Below are positions 47,971 to 61,009 of a stretch of DNA of 64,000 nt, in pieces. The position numbers and the translations under genes are program-made. Location of the stretch: assembly GCA_947579665.1 (NCBI GenBank), contig OX388349.1, positions 24,150,459-24,214,458 of the forward strand, given 5' to 3'. A model generated the notes under the pieces. It was not told where the DNA came from and searched no databases. It saw only the letters and a program-made list of their open reading frames with translations. The stretch is from Sympetrum striolatum (taxonomy: Eukaryota > Arthropoda > Insecta > Odonata > Libellulidae). Every line of letters starts with the position of its first letter. The stretch's first letter is position 1.

Positions 47971-48250
47971 ATTTCTTCTCTTTCGATTGAATTAAGTTGG
48001 ATATTCATCCCTTGAACGTATGCGTAATTCAGGTTTCTCAGATGCGCTGTTAATTGGCTCGGGTTTTCAGGTGTTGAAATACCTTCCTCGGGTACAATAC
48101 TGAATAATGTCCGCCATTTGCATCATCTATTAATTTGCTGTCCAGCATTTGAAAGGTAGACTTTTTGGCAAAACAATTATTTTCTGAAGTTTGTTACATA
48201 GCACAGATTCGTCATCACTATTTTTGCATTAATTATTTTAATCATTTTCC

Positions 48251-48345
48251 TTGTATAAAGCAACCACATTCCAAAGATCTTTCACTGTTTCTGCTAGCAA
48301 TGGATGGAATTCCCTGCCTAGTAATCTAAGTTTTTATATAGTACT
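48251..48345 (+). pseudogene. LINE ORF2 extreme C-terminus remnant
   Basis: The frame reads KATTFQRSFTVSASNGWNSLP (about 48257-48319, spanning 21 codons), which contains the S-F...S-A-x-x-W-N-x-L-P signature at the C-terminus of many non-LTR ORF2 proteins. The frame remains open into hydrophobic AT-rich sequence to 48568, probably by chance. No reverse transcriptase remains upstream, so it is a 5'-truncated insertion. It differs from the LINE tail at 31625. Confidence 0.6.
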
Positions 48346-48568
48346 ATTAGTAGTTTATTCCCATTCAAATGTAAATTTTATTAGCTTTTTTGGATGTTAT
48401 TTATTAATTGTTTGCATATTACATAATTCCATAACAGTTATTAAAATTATTTTAGTTTCACTGCGATTTTTTAAATTTTTTATGTATTTTGAGTTTGTCC
48501 TTAGTTGTCTCTCTGCCAGTTTTTCAATTAATGTTATTATGATATATAAAAAAATGATGAAAATTTAG

Positions 48569-50180
48569 TTTAATAGTCATGCAATAATATCGTGTTTGCT
48601 CCATTTTTTAGTTTTTCTTTGCGTAGGCATATAACATATGTTTCATATTTTCCCCAATATTTAGCATAATAATGAAAGTATGTCGAGTTTACTTAACCTG
48701 CGGAATTGATCATGGCTATTTCTTTTTATGATCGGAAAAATTCAATTCTTAAGTATCAATGGGTCTTAGAGATTGAATCGTCAAATCTGATTATTTTTTA
48801 AGATATTTAAGCTCTTACATACTACTGCAATTACATCGTCATTGGATATCTCTCATCAATTTCATTCTGTGGGGTACTATAACGAAAAGCGGAAGTTTGC
48901 GACTGTTTTACTCTCGATATTTTCGACGACCATAAGCTACTATTTTTTCTCTCCTTCGCTCCTCAATAAATCGATGGAACTTTAAAATGGAATCGCTAAT
49001 CTTATCCGCATTTTGCGGTGCTTCGGCCGCTTGTTCATTCATCGCAGCCGAGGACACGCTTGCGATAGCGTGTGCCTGAAACCGCTCTGTAATCCATTTC
49101 CATTCTTTAGCTGTCGTTTGTCCTTACAGTTGCGTAATGCGTCTCCGAAGACCTTCGGATGTGTGCGATGCAGGATCTTGCAGTTGATCGCACTGTCTCT
49201 CATGACTGCAGTTAAATAATATTCTCTGAATCGTGGCGTTTGCGAAGGGTTTGTTTTGCTGAAAGGCACGAGTGTATGAAGAGGAAATGCTCTTAGAAAG
49301 AGAAGGCTAAGCTTCGTCAAAAAGTGATTCATCTTTGCACTTTGTTTTTCATCTGTTACTATGCATTGACATGATAGTTTTTCTAAATTAATAAGTAGCG
49401 AGCGAGTTTAGTAAATTTCTTAATACTAATCTGAAGGAAAGTAAAAAATGACTGAATGAAAACGAAAATGCAGATTACAAAATAATTCATTGCAACGAAA
49501 ATTACATGTACAATATTTAACTTTTACAAGCCTAAAATAGCCTTATTGTGCTCGTAATTTTTATTGATATACATTATTTTATATGATGGAATTTCACCTA
49601 GTTACATTGGATGAGTTTAAAATCATTAAGACAGCACTTAAAGAATTTTACTAGTTCATCAGAAGTGGTGAAGAATTGTTTAGCTAGCTTAGTTTACATT
49701 TCTAATCAGACCGCACAGTATGATTTATATGAATTAGTTGAGCACCTAAGAAGTTTGTTTTGTTTCCGTCACTTACATTAATGAATTGAACATTTGCAGA
49801 AGAAAGGTCACTAATAGCAATGAACATGGCAAAACCCTATTAGGCGGGACTCGAACTCGGGGCCTTGACCTTGTTAGGCTGGAATGATGGAGTTTTTAAC
49901 TCTAATTTGAGAAACTATGAAAGGATTTATCTCTTGACTACAATATGCTACTAAGTGCTTAAATTCTTCGATTAAAATAATGGCTTTGTATAATTTACGA
50001 AGATTTGTAAAGCTTTTACGTGATGCATCTGTATGTCTACTTGAAAGAGTGGATTGATGTGTGATATGGAGTCTTTATCATACTTTTACTTGCACTCTTC
50101 ATGTCGCGCGTATTGTTTTCGTTTGATCTCTGTCTTTAAAAAAATCTCCGGTTTCTCTACACGTCATGTCATCGCCGTAC
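48569..50180. other. Non-coding stretch; GC-richer patch and tRNA-like relic
   Basis: A patch at 49000-49220 is richer in CpG, with 68-97 codon frames lacking any motif. On the minus strand near 49858-49847, GAGTTCGAGTCC is a B-box-like word, but the matching A-box is missing or too close, so at most a truncated SINE is present. Confidence 0.35.
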
Positions 50181-50700
50181 CAATCAGTAGCTTATCGTAG
50201 CAAATTCAGCGTTATTACATCACGACCCAGTTAAATAGGAACAAGCCACCCTGGGGCAGGGGTTCCAACCCCCTCTTCCTTAACCGGTGCTGGGCAGCGG
50301 ATTAAATATCGCCCCAGACCCGCGCATCCGTGGAACCAAGTAGCGCGAGTAGCAACCCGTGCGTCGAGTGCAGAGAAGCTGTCGGAAAAAAGACTATGGA
50401 TGTAATCCATGGATGTGCCATCTTTTCTCGGCCTATTTCATCATTCACGAAGCCCGAAATCGCAACGAAAGTGCCCCTCGCTCGCGTCCGGTGTTTCCGC
50501 AAAAAGAAAGAGTCGTTCGGCCCTAAGAAAGGCGTGTTATTAATGCCAAAGCGAGCGAGAGGGTCCTTGGCATACATTTTCGTCGTGAGTCGATCGGCCT
50601 GAGGGAGCCGTGATAATGATGTTGATGTTGACTTCCTACAGCGAGAGATGCGCTGCAGCGCTATTTCCCAAGTCGGGGAATAATCCGAGCGATATCACAT
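50181..50700. other. GC- and CpG-rich island
   Basis: GC-richer block with CGCCCCAGACCCGCG, GAGCGAGAGGG and CGTGAGTCGATCGGCC. Frames of 90-91 codons on both strands overlap fully and have no family resemblance. Possible conserved non-coding element. Confidence 0.3.
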
Positions 50701-51654
50701 ATAGACACGGTAGTTATGATTTTAGGACTTTTATGTTTTTTAACTAAATAAGGATTCGTATCGTATCAGGAGTGGTCCAATTATTTTGCGCGGAGTAAAT
50801 AGGTTTCGTCTTTGTTTGATCGATTCTCTGTATTAATTTCTATGAACAAATAAGATCTTTCTATTTAACGTCTTTCTGACTGTTTCATGGAACTTATCAT
50901 TTAGCTTGGAAGAAATCACTGATAGAAAGTATATGCTATAATTTAGAAATATTTTTACCAAGGCTTTACTTAATTCAAACATTGATGAATTGTACGTTTC
51001 TCCTTGTCTCTTAGAATTGTATAGAGTAAATGTATATTTCATTAGTTTTAACATAGTTTTGTTCTTGGTAATGCTAATAAGAAAGTTATTGAGGTGACAG
51101 TGTTGTTGAATAGTTATATTTATTTCGTAATTACTTATTCAGTACAACGAAAAATGTAATTTTTCTTCACTTAAGTGGCCGTTTTCCTCTCAAAATGTTG
51201 TCTAGATGTGCACAGGAGGGCACTCTCCTCACTACTCATCTTGCTGAGTAAGTTTCCCTTGGGCATTTAGTAGCTACTGGTGGAAAGCATATAAGGAGAA
51301 TTTTCGGGCGAAATATTTTACAGACGAATCGATTCTAACTATTGACGCTTGTTTCACAGATTAGACACAAGTACCCTGATGGTTCTATCCTTGTTTTGGA
51401 ATCCACCTCGTAAAGTGAGGACGTTTTAGGCTGAAATTGAACACTTATCTATTTTTTTAAGACTTATAGACAAGAACATTGATTTACTTCGTTTTTCTGT
51501 TCGTGGAAGGCTGACAGCATCGTTCTTTTCTGGAGGAGGCTTATGGAACCTGGTTCTCTGCCATATAATTCCCAATTGGTGTTGTAGAGTCACAGTTGTC
51601 ACCTTTATGATTTCACGAATATGTATCCAACTGTGACAGAGATAAAATCAAGTT
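50701..51654. other. AT-rich non-coding stretch
   Basis: No gene is supported. A degraded repeat resembling 17180-17280 (TTCACTTAAGTGGCC, ACTACTCATCTTGCTGAGTAAG) may lie at about 51168-51255. Confidence 0.3.
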
Positions 51655-51770
51655 GTTCAGGCCGAACGTTGTGGAACGCCATAGCAAATAATTTTTTAAA
51701 AAGTTCTTCGTAATTTCCACACTATTGTGGAAAATAGGAAGAACTTTTTAAAAATTTATTTGTGAAAGAG
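51655..51770. repeat. Small foldback related to the 61921 element
   Basis: CCGAACGTTGTGGAACGCCA, then TAGCAAAT, is identical to the word at 61923-61950. It is followed by an inverted repeat of AAAAAGTTCTTC...TTTCCACA around a 3-4 nt centre (51683-51763). The inner part of the larger foldback (61985-62150) is absent here, so this copy is an internally deleted or ancestral short form. Confidence 0.75.
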
Positions 51771-54484
51771 ATAGCTTTGCTCAGCTGGATAACCTCTGAG
51801 AGTAGTTGAATATTTATGATCGAGAGAATCATAATGAAGATCTCGTAGATAATTGATAAGAGTCCGTAAATAAAAGGAATTTAATGGCTGTCGAATACAT
51901 GATTTTTTAATTGCTATCCTAGTGAATTCAGACTTTAAATTAATCATGTGCTGAAAACGAAACTGTGACTTCTGAGCTGAATGGATTCAAACGAGTTTTA
52001 ATTTTGTATTGATTTTCTATCTTTCATATTTTAATTTAATGGTCATGATTCACTTCTTCTACTTGTGGAATAGATTATGAGCGGCTTACTATATTTATTT
52101 TCCTTCATTGAGTTTTATTCGTGGTCTCGAAATGTCTTCTTAGTTTTATTCAGAATCGGAAAACATTTGAGTCCTTCGTTAGCCATTCTCATGGCTCTTC
52201 CTGGATTGAAGTCTTCTTCGTCCCTAACACAGACAACGCGCGCTTTGTTCGTCCTTTCAGAACATCACCTTCAGAACAGATTCTTAATTCGAAGCGTACT
52301 TCACATCTTTAGTGAACTACTTCCGTTTGGGGTTTCGCTGAAGTGGATCCGTATCTCTATATCGATGATGTGATGATTTATCGAAACTGAAAACAAACAT
52401 CGACGTCCTTGACTCATTTTGAGTCTTGAGGAAAACACGCTTATCCGTACAGATCTATGTGTGAAATGCGATTTTATCCTGAACTCTTTGGTTTTTTATA
52501 TTTGTCCAATCTTGGTTGTATGTTTTTCGTTTCATTTTTCAAATTTCTCTTATTGATTTAATGAGGATACGCTGGTAAATATGCTTATATTTGTATCTTA
52601 TCGTGGAAATCTGCATTTCGTTGTTGTTGAGAGTATACGTGACTTCGTATCGGCTATGTGAAGGAATTTTATCTTATTATTGGATTTAAAAAGTATTAAT
52701 CGGCCAATCCCTCCTTATTTATTACGTACGTGTTTGTTCTTCAGTGCAGTTTTGTGTCTTAATATTCTCGATTAACGTTTGTTTCGTTGTCCCACCATTC
52801 AGGTCATCTAAATGCATTCGTCTTCCCGTCTGTCTTTTCCCTTGCATTTTATCCGCGATTACTATCCTCTCAATATTTGATCCACCAACATTTTATTGCA
52901 TATTTTTCTATCAAGTGTATTCATTGATTTAGAGATATGTTATCTGCAAAATATTATTCTCATCTTATATATTCGAAACACTTCATTAGTACACATTTAT
53001 TGAGTTACCATGCTGTTAATCTTTGAGGATGGCGATGTTAAAAGATGTTTGCTGTGATTATACGTATATTTCTGTTGCTCAGTTTTCATATTCATTTTAG
53101 AATTTCGGTGTGTTTTTTTACATTCAAATGGAAGGTTTTTAAATAGAAACCTACCTAACAGAATACTCTTCACTCTTTAATTCCATGATAGCAGGTAAGA
53201 AGTTATTGAAGTCATTCATATAAGCAATTATTAATTAATCTATTATGCCCTTATACGTTAATTATAACTATATTTGTGTGATTAGTTATTTGATAATATT
53301 ATTACATCCCGTTGTGTGTTGACATTTATCCTGAATTTTCATTCGGCCTTAATTAATTGTATGGCTCTCTAATTTTTTCTTCTGAAATTTAAAGTTCTGC
53401 GCATTTGTTCTCATCTGCATTCCATTCAACACAACTTCTTACACTATCTTTCTTACTCAATTTCTGAAAAATGTCCGAGGTCATCTCGCTTTCCCTTTCG
53501 CAATACTCACTACGTCATGGCCGTGCTGGAAGATCTTAGAGACCGTTTTGTTGGAGAACAATGCATTTATGGAAAGCTCGATTTAGGGGAGGATCTTATT
53601 TCCTTTAAAAACTGCATTCCAAATGCCGATTTAAATCTCTCATATTATTGTCCTTTTAAGATTCGCTGATGGAACTCGATGAATTCGTTGAGATGTGGTC
53701 AGGGTCGGATCGAATGCATTTGAGATAACGCTAAGAGGAGGATTCGTTTGAAAGAGTATCCTTAATGTTTGGAAGGCCGTTCCGAAAATATTTGGAGACG
53801 ATGGCCGTCCCTGAACTTTCTTTCCCCCGATTCCAGCAATAGAAAAGCTTACTTCCGGGCGGTGAGAGGGCCTCTCGATTTAGCGTACTGTACACGCAGA
53901 AAAACTAGAATTTTTTATTACGGAATGTAAGAAACCACAGTTCTATTTTTATTAAAATTGAACTGCTTTGTGATACTTGGGGTAATTTCGTCATGTAAAA
54001 CAATTTATTGTAAAGGAATCTATACAGTAATACTAATCATGTGGAATATTACGAATTTCTTAATATTATTACAGGAGATTTTAAAAATAATAAATTGGTT
54101 CGTATTTTTGTCGTTTTCGAAATTTATATTTTTTGGTAATTCTTGTTTACCTATTGGCCATCTTCAGCGACATTTGATAGTTTGTCTTTTTATGTAAACA
54201 TATTCAGTATAATTTGGGATGTAGCCATTCCACTAATGAGGTAGGTGATGTAATTGTATTAATGTTTTACTTGATTAGTATTTCCGAGATCAAGCTTTCT
54301 CTTAAAATCTATTTTATCGTTTGGGAATGTTTTCATTTTTAAATGAAATTTGCATTTTTTTTGCCATGTTATTCATGTCAGCCTGATTTATTAAAAATTT
54401 GCATTGATTCAATTTCAGTAATTGTTTTAGAACATCATGGAATTAATTTACCATTGATTCCAAATTTCGTGAAAATATGTTAAG
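51771..54484. other. AT-rich non-coding stretch
   Basis: No gene is supported over about 2.7 kb. Frames of 62-98 codons at 52077-52373 and 52744-52932 have no family motif. A ratchet-like junction at 53195 is listed separately. Confidence 0.45.
53193..53200 (+). promoter_or_regulatory. Weak ratchet-like splice site (GCAG|GTAAGA)
   Basis: A pyrimidine-biased run (TACTCTTCACTCTTTAATTCC) 12-32 nt upstream precedes GATAGCAG|GTAAGA. The donor is good, but the tract is separated from the AG by purines and no RS-exon donor is evident nearby. Confidence 0.2.
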
Positions 54485-54565
54485 TACAGTCCTGGCCAAA
54501 ATTAACGCAGCGCCGGCCGTAAGGATCGCTAGGGAGGTGCTGCGTTAATTTTGGCCAGGAGTGTA
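54485..54565. mobile_element. 81-bp Tc1/mariner-type MITE, copy 2
   Basis: Same length and structure as 34466-34546, bounded by TA. Its inverted ends TACAGTCCTGGCCAAAATTA and TAATTTTGGCCAGGAGTGTA are nearly perfect, so this copy is the less decayed one. The GC-rich centre differs at a few positions. Confidence 0.88.
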
Positions 54566-56529
54566 CACTGACCTAGCATTACCTCTCCTTTAGCTTTTAT
54601 GAACTAAGGCATAAAGGTGTAAACATCAATGCAGATCAAAGCCTCTGTCTTTGTTGTTTGGCTTTGATAAATATTTAATGGCACATTATCCAAATTAATC
54701 CCAAATTTCTAGCTATTGTCTCTATTTAGTATTTGAGATTTTAAATATCGATTCAATTAATGCTTAGTGGTTGAGTGATTGCAGCGAAGTGTGTTTATGG
54801 AAACACCGGCAAAGGTCTTGTTAATTACCCCTTTGCAACGCAAGCATTCTGCCTTTCCAAATGAAAAATGTTTTACAGATTTCCTCTAACGTTTAGAATT
54901 TATTTTGTATCACGAGTTTTCGATTACTATGGGACAGGTAACAAGCAGCAGCGTGAGCCGCGCTATATATATTAATCGCCGTGATTTATGAAAAAGTATC
55001 AAGAAACGCTTGTCGATAAAATCCTAGAGTTTAAAAGCTGTAGATAAGCAATGAATAATTTGTTAGTCTAAGGTTAATTTATCACTAGCGGCTAAAAACA
55101 AGGCCACTCATTTCAGTGACGCCCGCTGTCGTAATATATTTACATTGTGCGCTTGAATGATGGGTTCTCGTGTGGACGTATAACTTTCGGTTTGGGTCGA
55201 TTTTTAATGCGGAGCATCAATTTAACATCTAATCGGAATACGCCTTTAGGCTAGGACAGTTTCCCTACATCTCTTCGGCTTTCCCTGGATCGTTGTTCCA
55301 AGTCGTAGAGCACGGTACGGCTTTCAATAGCGCCATATTGTTTCTGTTAGGAATCAAGTTTTAAACGCGTTTCATCTAAAACAGTTGATTCTCAATCAAT
55401 GTTTTCGATTTTTATCTCTATATTTGCACTGTTACGAGCATACTAAACAGACGTTGCCATGTCAACATACGGAGAGGTACAAGTTGCAATAATTGTGCAT
55501 AAGCTTGTTTATCTGATTTGTTATATTAAAAAACCTCATTAAATCACATAAATCTATATCTCCAAGCTTCACTGAAGAACCAAGAAATAAAATTCTATAA
55601 GTTCTTGGATTTTTATAAAAAACGAAACAACTTCTAAGGAAGTGCAGGAAGGGGCTGTGATAGGAAAGGCAATGAATTTTCCAGTTTAATGTAAAAAAAT
55701 GATACCATAATACTCCATGAACAATTGCTGAGCTCGTGTGATCTCATTAATTGATTTTATTCGATATTTAAAAAAATAATTTGAAGTTTCTCTAAATATT
55801 TTGACTGGAAATTTTCTCATTAAAACTAATTCCAGAACATAATATTGAGTTACTCTGATAGAGAATATTATTGAACAAATGCATACCTTCATCTCTACTC
55901 CAGATTACGAGCTTAGGCTGTGAATATTTCATGCTAAGCAACTCTCTGTAGTGTCATTACTCAGGACAATCACATCGCAAATGCGAGAACATTATATCTT
56001 GTTTTCGCGTAATTATTTCACTCGAATTCATTCGCCCGTATGTCATTTATTCACCGCTCCACAACTTCGAAACAAAGCCGGTAGAGTCCACTGGTTTCCA
56101 CCGTGACCTAATTAGCAAACGTATGAGACATTCTTGAACCCATTCAATTGTGACACGCGTGCGAAAGACTCATTTGCCATTACTCTGATTCAGATGCGTA
56201 TTTCCTCGTTTTTGCAGAAAAGTCGTATCCAAAGTCGAAATGGCGAAGAGAGAGATGTCATATCGAGAGCGGAGTGACGTAGCGATAATAAAAGGGGGAA
56301 CGGGAATCGAAGCCAAGGCCGCGGCGCAAGCATCTTAGGCGCTCATAGAGTGAAGAGTAGGGTCGGATGCGTTCATTGAGAGATTTCGCTTAACACCTCT
56401 CAGAGCGTAACCAAGGGTGTGACTAAGAGTATCTGAAGAGGGTAGCTTCTGAAGGATTTACTGTTTTTCAATATAGTCGGCTACTTCAACCTTCTCTTCG
56501 TGGATATCATCACCATGCTAAACTAAAAT
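54566..56529. other. Non-coding stretch
   Basis: No gene or repeat boundary is supported. CpG is somewhat richer near 56210-56330, without motif. Confidence 0.45.
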
Positions 56530-56888
56530 ATCGTATATACTTGAATAAGCCGAGTTTTCCAGTACATTTTTTTATGCTGAAAAAGCTCCCCACGGCTTAT
56601 GCTCGAATGAGGGTCCTACTTAGCTTTTCTCCGGTAGAAAAAATCTGCCGTGGTTGGAAATCGGCTTGAAAATTACTCACTTGCTCCATTAACAATTCTT
56701 CGTAATTTTTCTCCTACGAATCTATTGATGCCTCAATTACTTTAATTTGATTGGTATCTATCTTTATTTTGAAATTCACCAGTATCTGCTGCATTTCCCG
56801 CGCTAGGCTTATACTCGAGTCAGTCAGTTTTCCCAGTTTTTCGTGATAAAATTTAGCTACCTCGGCTTATAATCGAGTATATACGGTA
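56530..56888 (-). mobile_element. Non-autonomous TIR element, copy B
   Basis: The ends TATCGTATATACTTGAATAA...GCCGAG and CTCGGCTTATAATCGAGTAT...ATACGGTA are inverted repeats of the family seen at 2888-3212. Internal words AGGCTTATACTCGAGTCA and AGTTTTCCAGTAC are also shared. It lies in the opposite orientation to copy A. Confidence 0.6.
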
Positions 56889-58574
56889 TCTTAAGTTCTT
56901 TCAGGATTGATTTCATCCTAAACTTACCGTACACGTTTCGTTTCACCATGGGCGGCATCGCTCCTATTCTTTATATTTCGTTCCTGCTTATGATCTCGCC
57001 TTTCTCCGCAATCTCCGTTTTTCTTTTTAAATGTTAATATTTTCTCTCGCATTTAATCGATTCATCAGGAAAATATGTTCTTCGATGATTTATCTGCCGG
57101 AATCCGTAACTTTCACTGTTAAGAAGTGTGTAATCTCAAGTCGAGGCGAGAAATGTTGTCATTGACCTAGATGATGGATTTCTTTCGATATCTGGATCAT
57201 CAAGGAAATAACCAGAATTGTACGCAAAATTAACTTCTTTTTCGATTACTTTGGGAAGTAATATTACTACATATTGGCATATCAAACGTATCGTGTACAA
57301 ATATTTTCCATTTTAAAATTAAATTTTGTTCCTCAGATTTATTTCGTTCATTTGCCACTTCCTAGGTTTGACATTTTCATGATCATCATCAGTACCTATA
57401 TAATGTTCATTGAGAACTTTGATATTATCATTTAGTCATAGGCGAAGGAAGTTGCACTCCTTGTATGTGTTTGAAAATGCTTCCACTAGAAATATATACA
57501 CTATCGAGTAAAGTTATGCGCGAAAGTAAATGCCTAAATGTTTCATGTTACGGTTAGCCTTGAGGGTAAGTTATTTTATTCAATGCGGAAGCATTAAGCG
57601 GAAAACGCGTTAGAAATTGGTTAACAAGGAATTATGGTGAACAAGGAAAAATAAAAATAACGGAGCTTATGATAATTATTTCCTCCTTTTATATTACGAA
57701 AGTAAACCGATATCAGGTCGCCATTCAGGCATATTCTTACAATGTTTATCGATAATATGCTGTCTTAATATCCCCGTGGTTGCTTTAACTGAAATCTGCG
57801 GCTTACACTAAACTGATGCTTCTTCTAAAGGAAAAATAAAATGTGCTTTTACCAACAATACTAATTAATTGAGAATTGAAAGGTATTTCGCCTGATGATG
57901 ACCCTATGAATAGAAACCATAATTCTTCCTGAATAAATTACTTTGGTTGGTAAAAATTCAATATTTTAGTCTCCCTTCGTGGAGTCCCACCAAGACGTGA
58001 CGTCCCAAGCAGTTGATTCTATGGTGGTTCTTCTATTTCAAATTGTTCAAGATCTTTCGCTGACATCTTTTATAACGAAACAAAACCTCCAGTCCGAATC
58101 CATAGTTTATTGTCAATAAGTTTTCTCCAGTTCATTGATCCTATATCCACCCTATGAATTCATCTTACGAATTTCACGCTCAAATTCATGTTAATCCTTC
58201 TCAAAACAATTGGAAATGTTTCTGGACTCGGGGATGTTATTTCGGCCCTATGATTTAGACGCACCGTATATATGTTAACGGGTATACGAGTGTTTCCATA
58301 AGTTGTCGACCCCTTCTTAATCGCGCAAAAACAACGTACTGCCGTAGCTCATGCGTGAAATCCTTTAGGGTACAAGTCTCTGGGTTGGTGCCAACCAGAT
58401 TCTCAACCGTGGCTTCATCTCACCCTACAGTTTAGCAAGTTATTCAGAGACAAGGGTTCAAGACACCGAGATATCTTGCGTTTTCAAATATTGCTGATGA
58501 ATTATTCCCGTCATCTTTTCATAGCAAATTTTACGTATCGTTTCAAAGATCATGTTGTCTCAAAGAGTCTATTA
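56889..58574. other. AT-rich non-coding stretch
   Basis: No gene is supported. No repeat boundary was found. Confidence 0.45.
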
Positions 58575-59179
58575 CAGTCGAACCTCGATAACTCGAATAC
58601 TTCGATAACTCGAAGAAAACGTCCGGCCCTTGAGAAAACCTCGATTAGTCGAAGAAAAAACAGTACACAACTCGAATTTTTTCCTGACGACGTTTTGGGC
58701 GTAAAAACCTTTATAAGTCGAATTTTCGTTAGCCCGACCTCTATAACTCGAGTTTTCCAAGAACCCTCCCACCCGCTAGCTGCTTTTATAAGTGTTGCTG
58801 ATTACCAAAGTTTGTACAGTAATTCATTCCTATTCTGAGAGATGTACAACTTTTAAGTGTTATGAAAATTTGAATTTACCCAAAGAAAAAGCTTACGTAA
58901 TTAAAATGTTCCTAATACCAGCTGTCTCTTTTATTTCCCCAGATTTATTACCCCACTTTTGAGTAAGTACTGCAAAAAATTCTTAATAAGTCACTAGATT
59001 TTGTTGGATGGTCTTAATCAAAAATGAAATTTTAATGCAGTGGTAATCATAAGAAAACCTCGATAAGTCGAATTCTAGGTTACAGAACCTCGATAAGTCG
59101 AAACCTTGATTACAGGAAACCTCGGTAACTCGAACTTTTTACCCGGTCCCTTGAAATTCGAGTTATCGAGGTTCGACTG
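58575..59179. mobile_element. 605-bp pogo/Tigger-type MITE with internal 17-mer array
   Basis: The ends CAGTCGAACCTCGATAAC and the exact complement at the right (GTTATCGAGGTTCGACTG) lie between TA dinucleotides (58573-58574 and 59180-59181), as in pogo/Tigger elements of the Tc1/mariner group. The 17-mer AACCTCGATAACTCGAA and close variants recur at 58581, 58599, 58637, 58706, 58736, 59056, 59086 and 59118, all in one direction, and inverted at 59157. A 120-codon frame across the left cluster is a by-product of the repeats. No transposase is encoded. Confidence 0.88.
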
Positions 59180-59261
59180 TAGTTACTTAATCTAATACTT
59201 CATGTTCTCCGCGTTAAAATCTTCAATTTCGTAGAAAATCGATACAAAGTTGCCGCATTTG

Positions 59262-59450
59262 TGAATTTTCGGCCGAGTGGTTAGCGTGTTCGCACGGTAT
59301 CGCTCTAACCATACGGTCCCGGGTTCGAATCCCGGCCAGTCGGATTTTCCGGTTAGGGAATGGACTTGTGTGATTTTTGTTGTTAATATCTTACTGTAAA
59401 AGTCCAGAAAATGGATATTTGTGGGGTACATGAAATATAAATAAATAAAT
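59262..59450 (+). mobile_element. tRNA-derived SINE (Leu/Ser-like head)
   Basis: A-box GGCCGAGTGG (59271-59280) and perfect B-box GGTTCGAATCC (59322-59332), with a T-stem CCGGG/CCCGG, form a tRNA-like head. It is followed by a body of about 110 bp (GGTTAGGGAATGGACTTGTG) and an A-rich tail AAATATAAATAAATAAAT. The 5' acceptor half does not pair with the 3' half, so it is not a functional tRNA. It is a third SINE family in the window. Confidence 0.75.
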
Positions 59451-61009
59451 TGTCGCTACCATTGGTTAGACAGGATTATCATTTTCTGATAGTAAGAAAG
59501 AAAGTGAGAAATCGAATTCTAAGGCAGAAAATTCCTAGGTGTTGCCCCAAAACTTAAACTCCGTTAATTTTATGTGCTTTTAGGATGCACGGAGAGTGTG
59601 CGGCGTCACAGCTTTATGAAAATATCCGTTTAAATGATTTGTATCATTGAAGCCTCCGTATCTTAAATGATATTCTTTCTATATTGTTTTCTATCAAATT
59701 GTAGCAACAGAAAAATTGTCCATACGTTACAGCCGCTACATTACCAAACCAAAACATTATCATCTCTTTTCAGAAGAGAATGAACAACGATTTTGTTTCG
59801 ATTTTATTGCAATGCTTATGATAAATCAGATGACCTCTTCATCAATCTGTTTGCCCACGGAAAATGCTGGTGAAATATATATAGCAAAATGAGTCAGCCA
59901 TATTGGTGTTCAGTTATAATGAAATAAGTGTAAACCAAGTACTTGAAGAAGTAGACTCGGAGTGGTAGCCATGTTAGACCTTAAGGACGTTAAAACTGCC
60001 ATCCGATTCTCTTATAATTAGAAGTACTATTTTCGTCCTGCGTATCGAAAATATTTGGGATTTCAAGCCAAAAGCCTGTATTTATTTTCTCCCTCTCTTT
60101 CGAACTGCACGTAGAAATTATTCCTGTGTTGATGGGAGGCTAATGAACGCGCTAATTATGTGAAAAGACGGAACTAAGTTATTAATCTTTCCTTGGAATG
60201 AAAACAAAATGTTTCAGTTTTCTGCGAATGGTTAAAATGTATATAATGTTTTGTTTCATTCCTGAATTCGCTTTTCTTCCATTGCCTTAATTCTTATTGG
60301 GTTGTTGATGTATCTATTGTGTTTGCCTCCGTTAAATGTCAAATGGCATACATTGGAGGTGGTGATGTTGAGAGTATTTATATCTTGAAATAAAGTTCGT
60401 ACTTGACCTCAATTTTGTCAGGAATTTGTATAAAATTAGTTCTCGGTATACGTTTGAAAATATACCATCAAATCGTATGAAATTTCGCGAAATGAAATAT
60501 TTTCATCGATTCATAGTAAAGATTATTTGTATGGATCTTAATATTTGTAGTTTTATTTTGTTATCTCCGTTCAAGAATTGTTAATTCGCTTCAGAGTGGT
60601 TTATTATTTTATTGATTTATTTATCTGACATACCGCAAGAAAAACGTTGGTTCGATTTAATTTACAGTTCTAATTTAATAAGTTCTTTAAAAATACAATT
60701 ATGCACGCTACAAGTATAGGAGGTTAATAATTCTAAAACTAAGATAGGTCCTGCTAAGCAATCCTACAATTCCATCCGTTATTATTACTAAGCAAACGAT
60801 TTGTAATCCAACTGAATTATCGTGGTGCTTTTCTTCAATCTACATTCTTGTTGTATTAAAGTAATCAAATCAGAAGGAAATTAAATATAATGGCGTACCG
60901 ATCACCTAAAGTAATTTGGAATATTTCTCATGCATTGGTTTACATGTACTGGGTTGACTAAATTCGAAAATTTCCGATGATAAGCTGCATATCAGCAGAT
61001 TTATAAATT
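59451..61009. other. AT-rich non-coding stretch
   Basis: No gene or bounded repeat is supported. Confidence 0.5.

Noticed and set aside
58476..58838. 120-codon frame across the left end of the pogo-like MITE
   Set aside because: The frame is created by the repeated 17-mer (recurring SITRR / LEKTSISRR words) and enters the element from unrelated flanking DNA.
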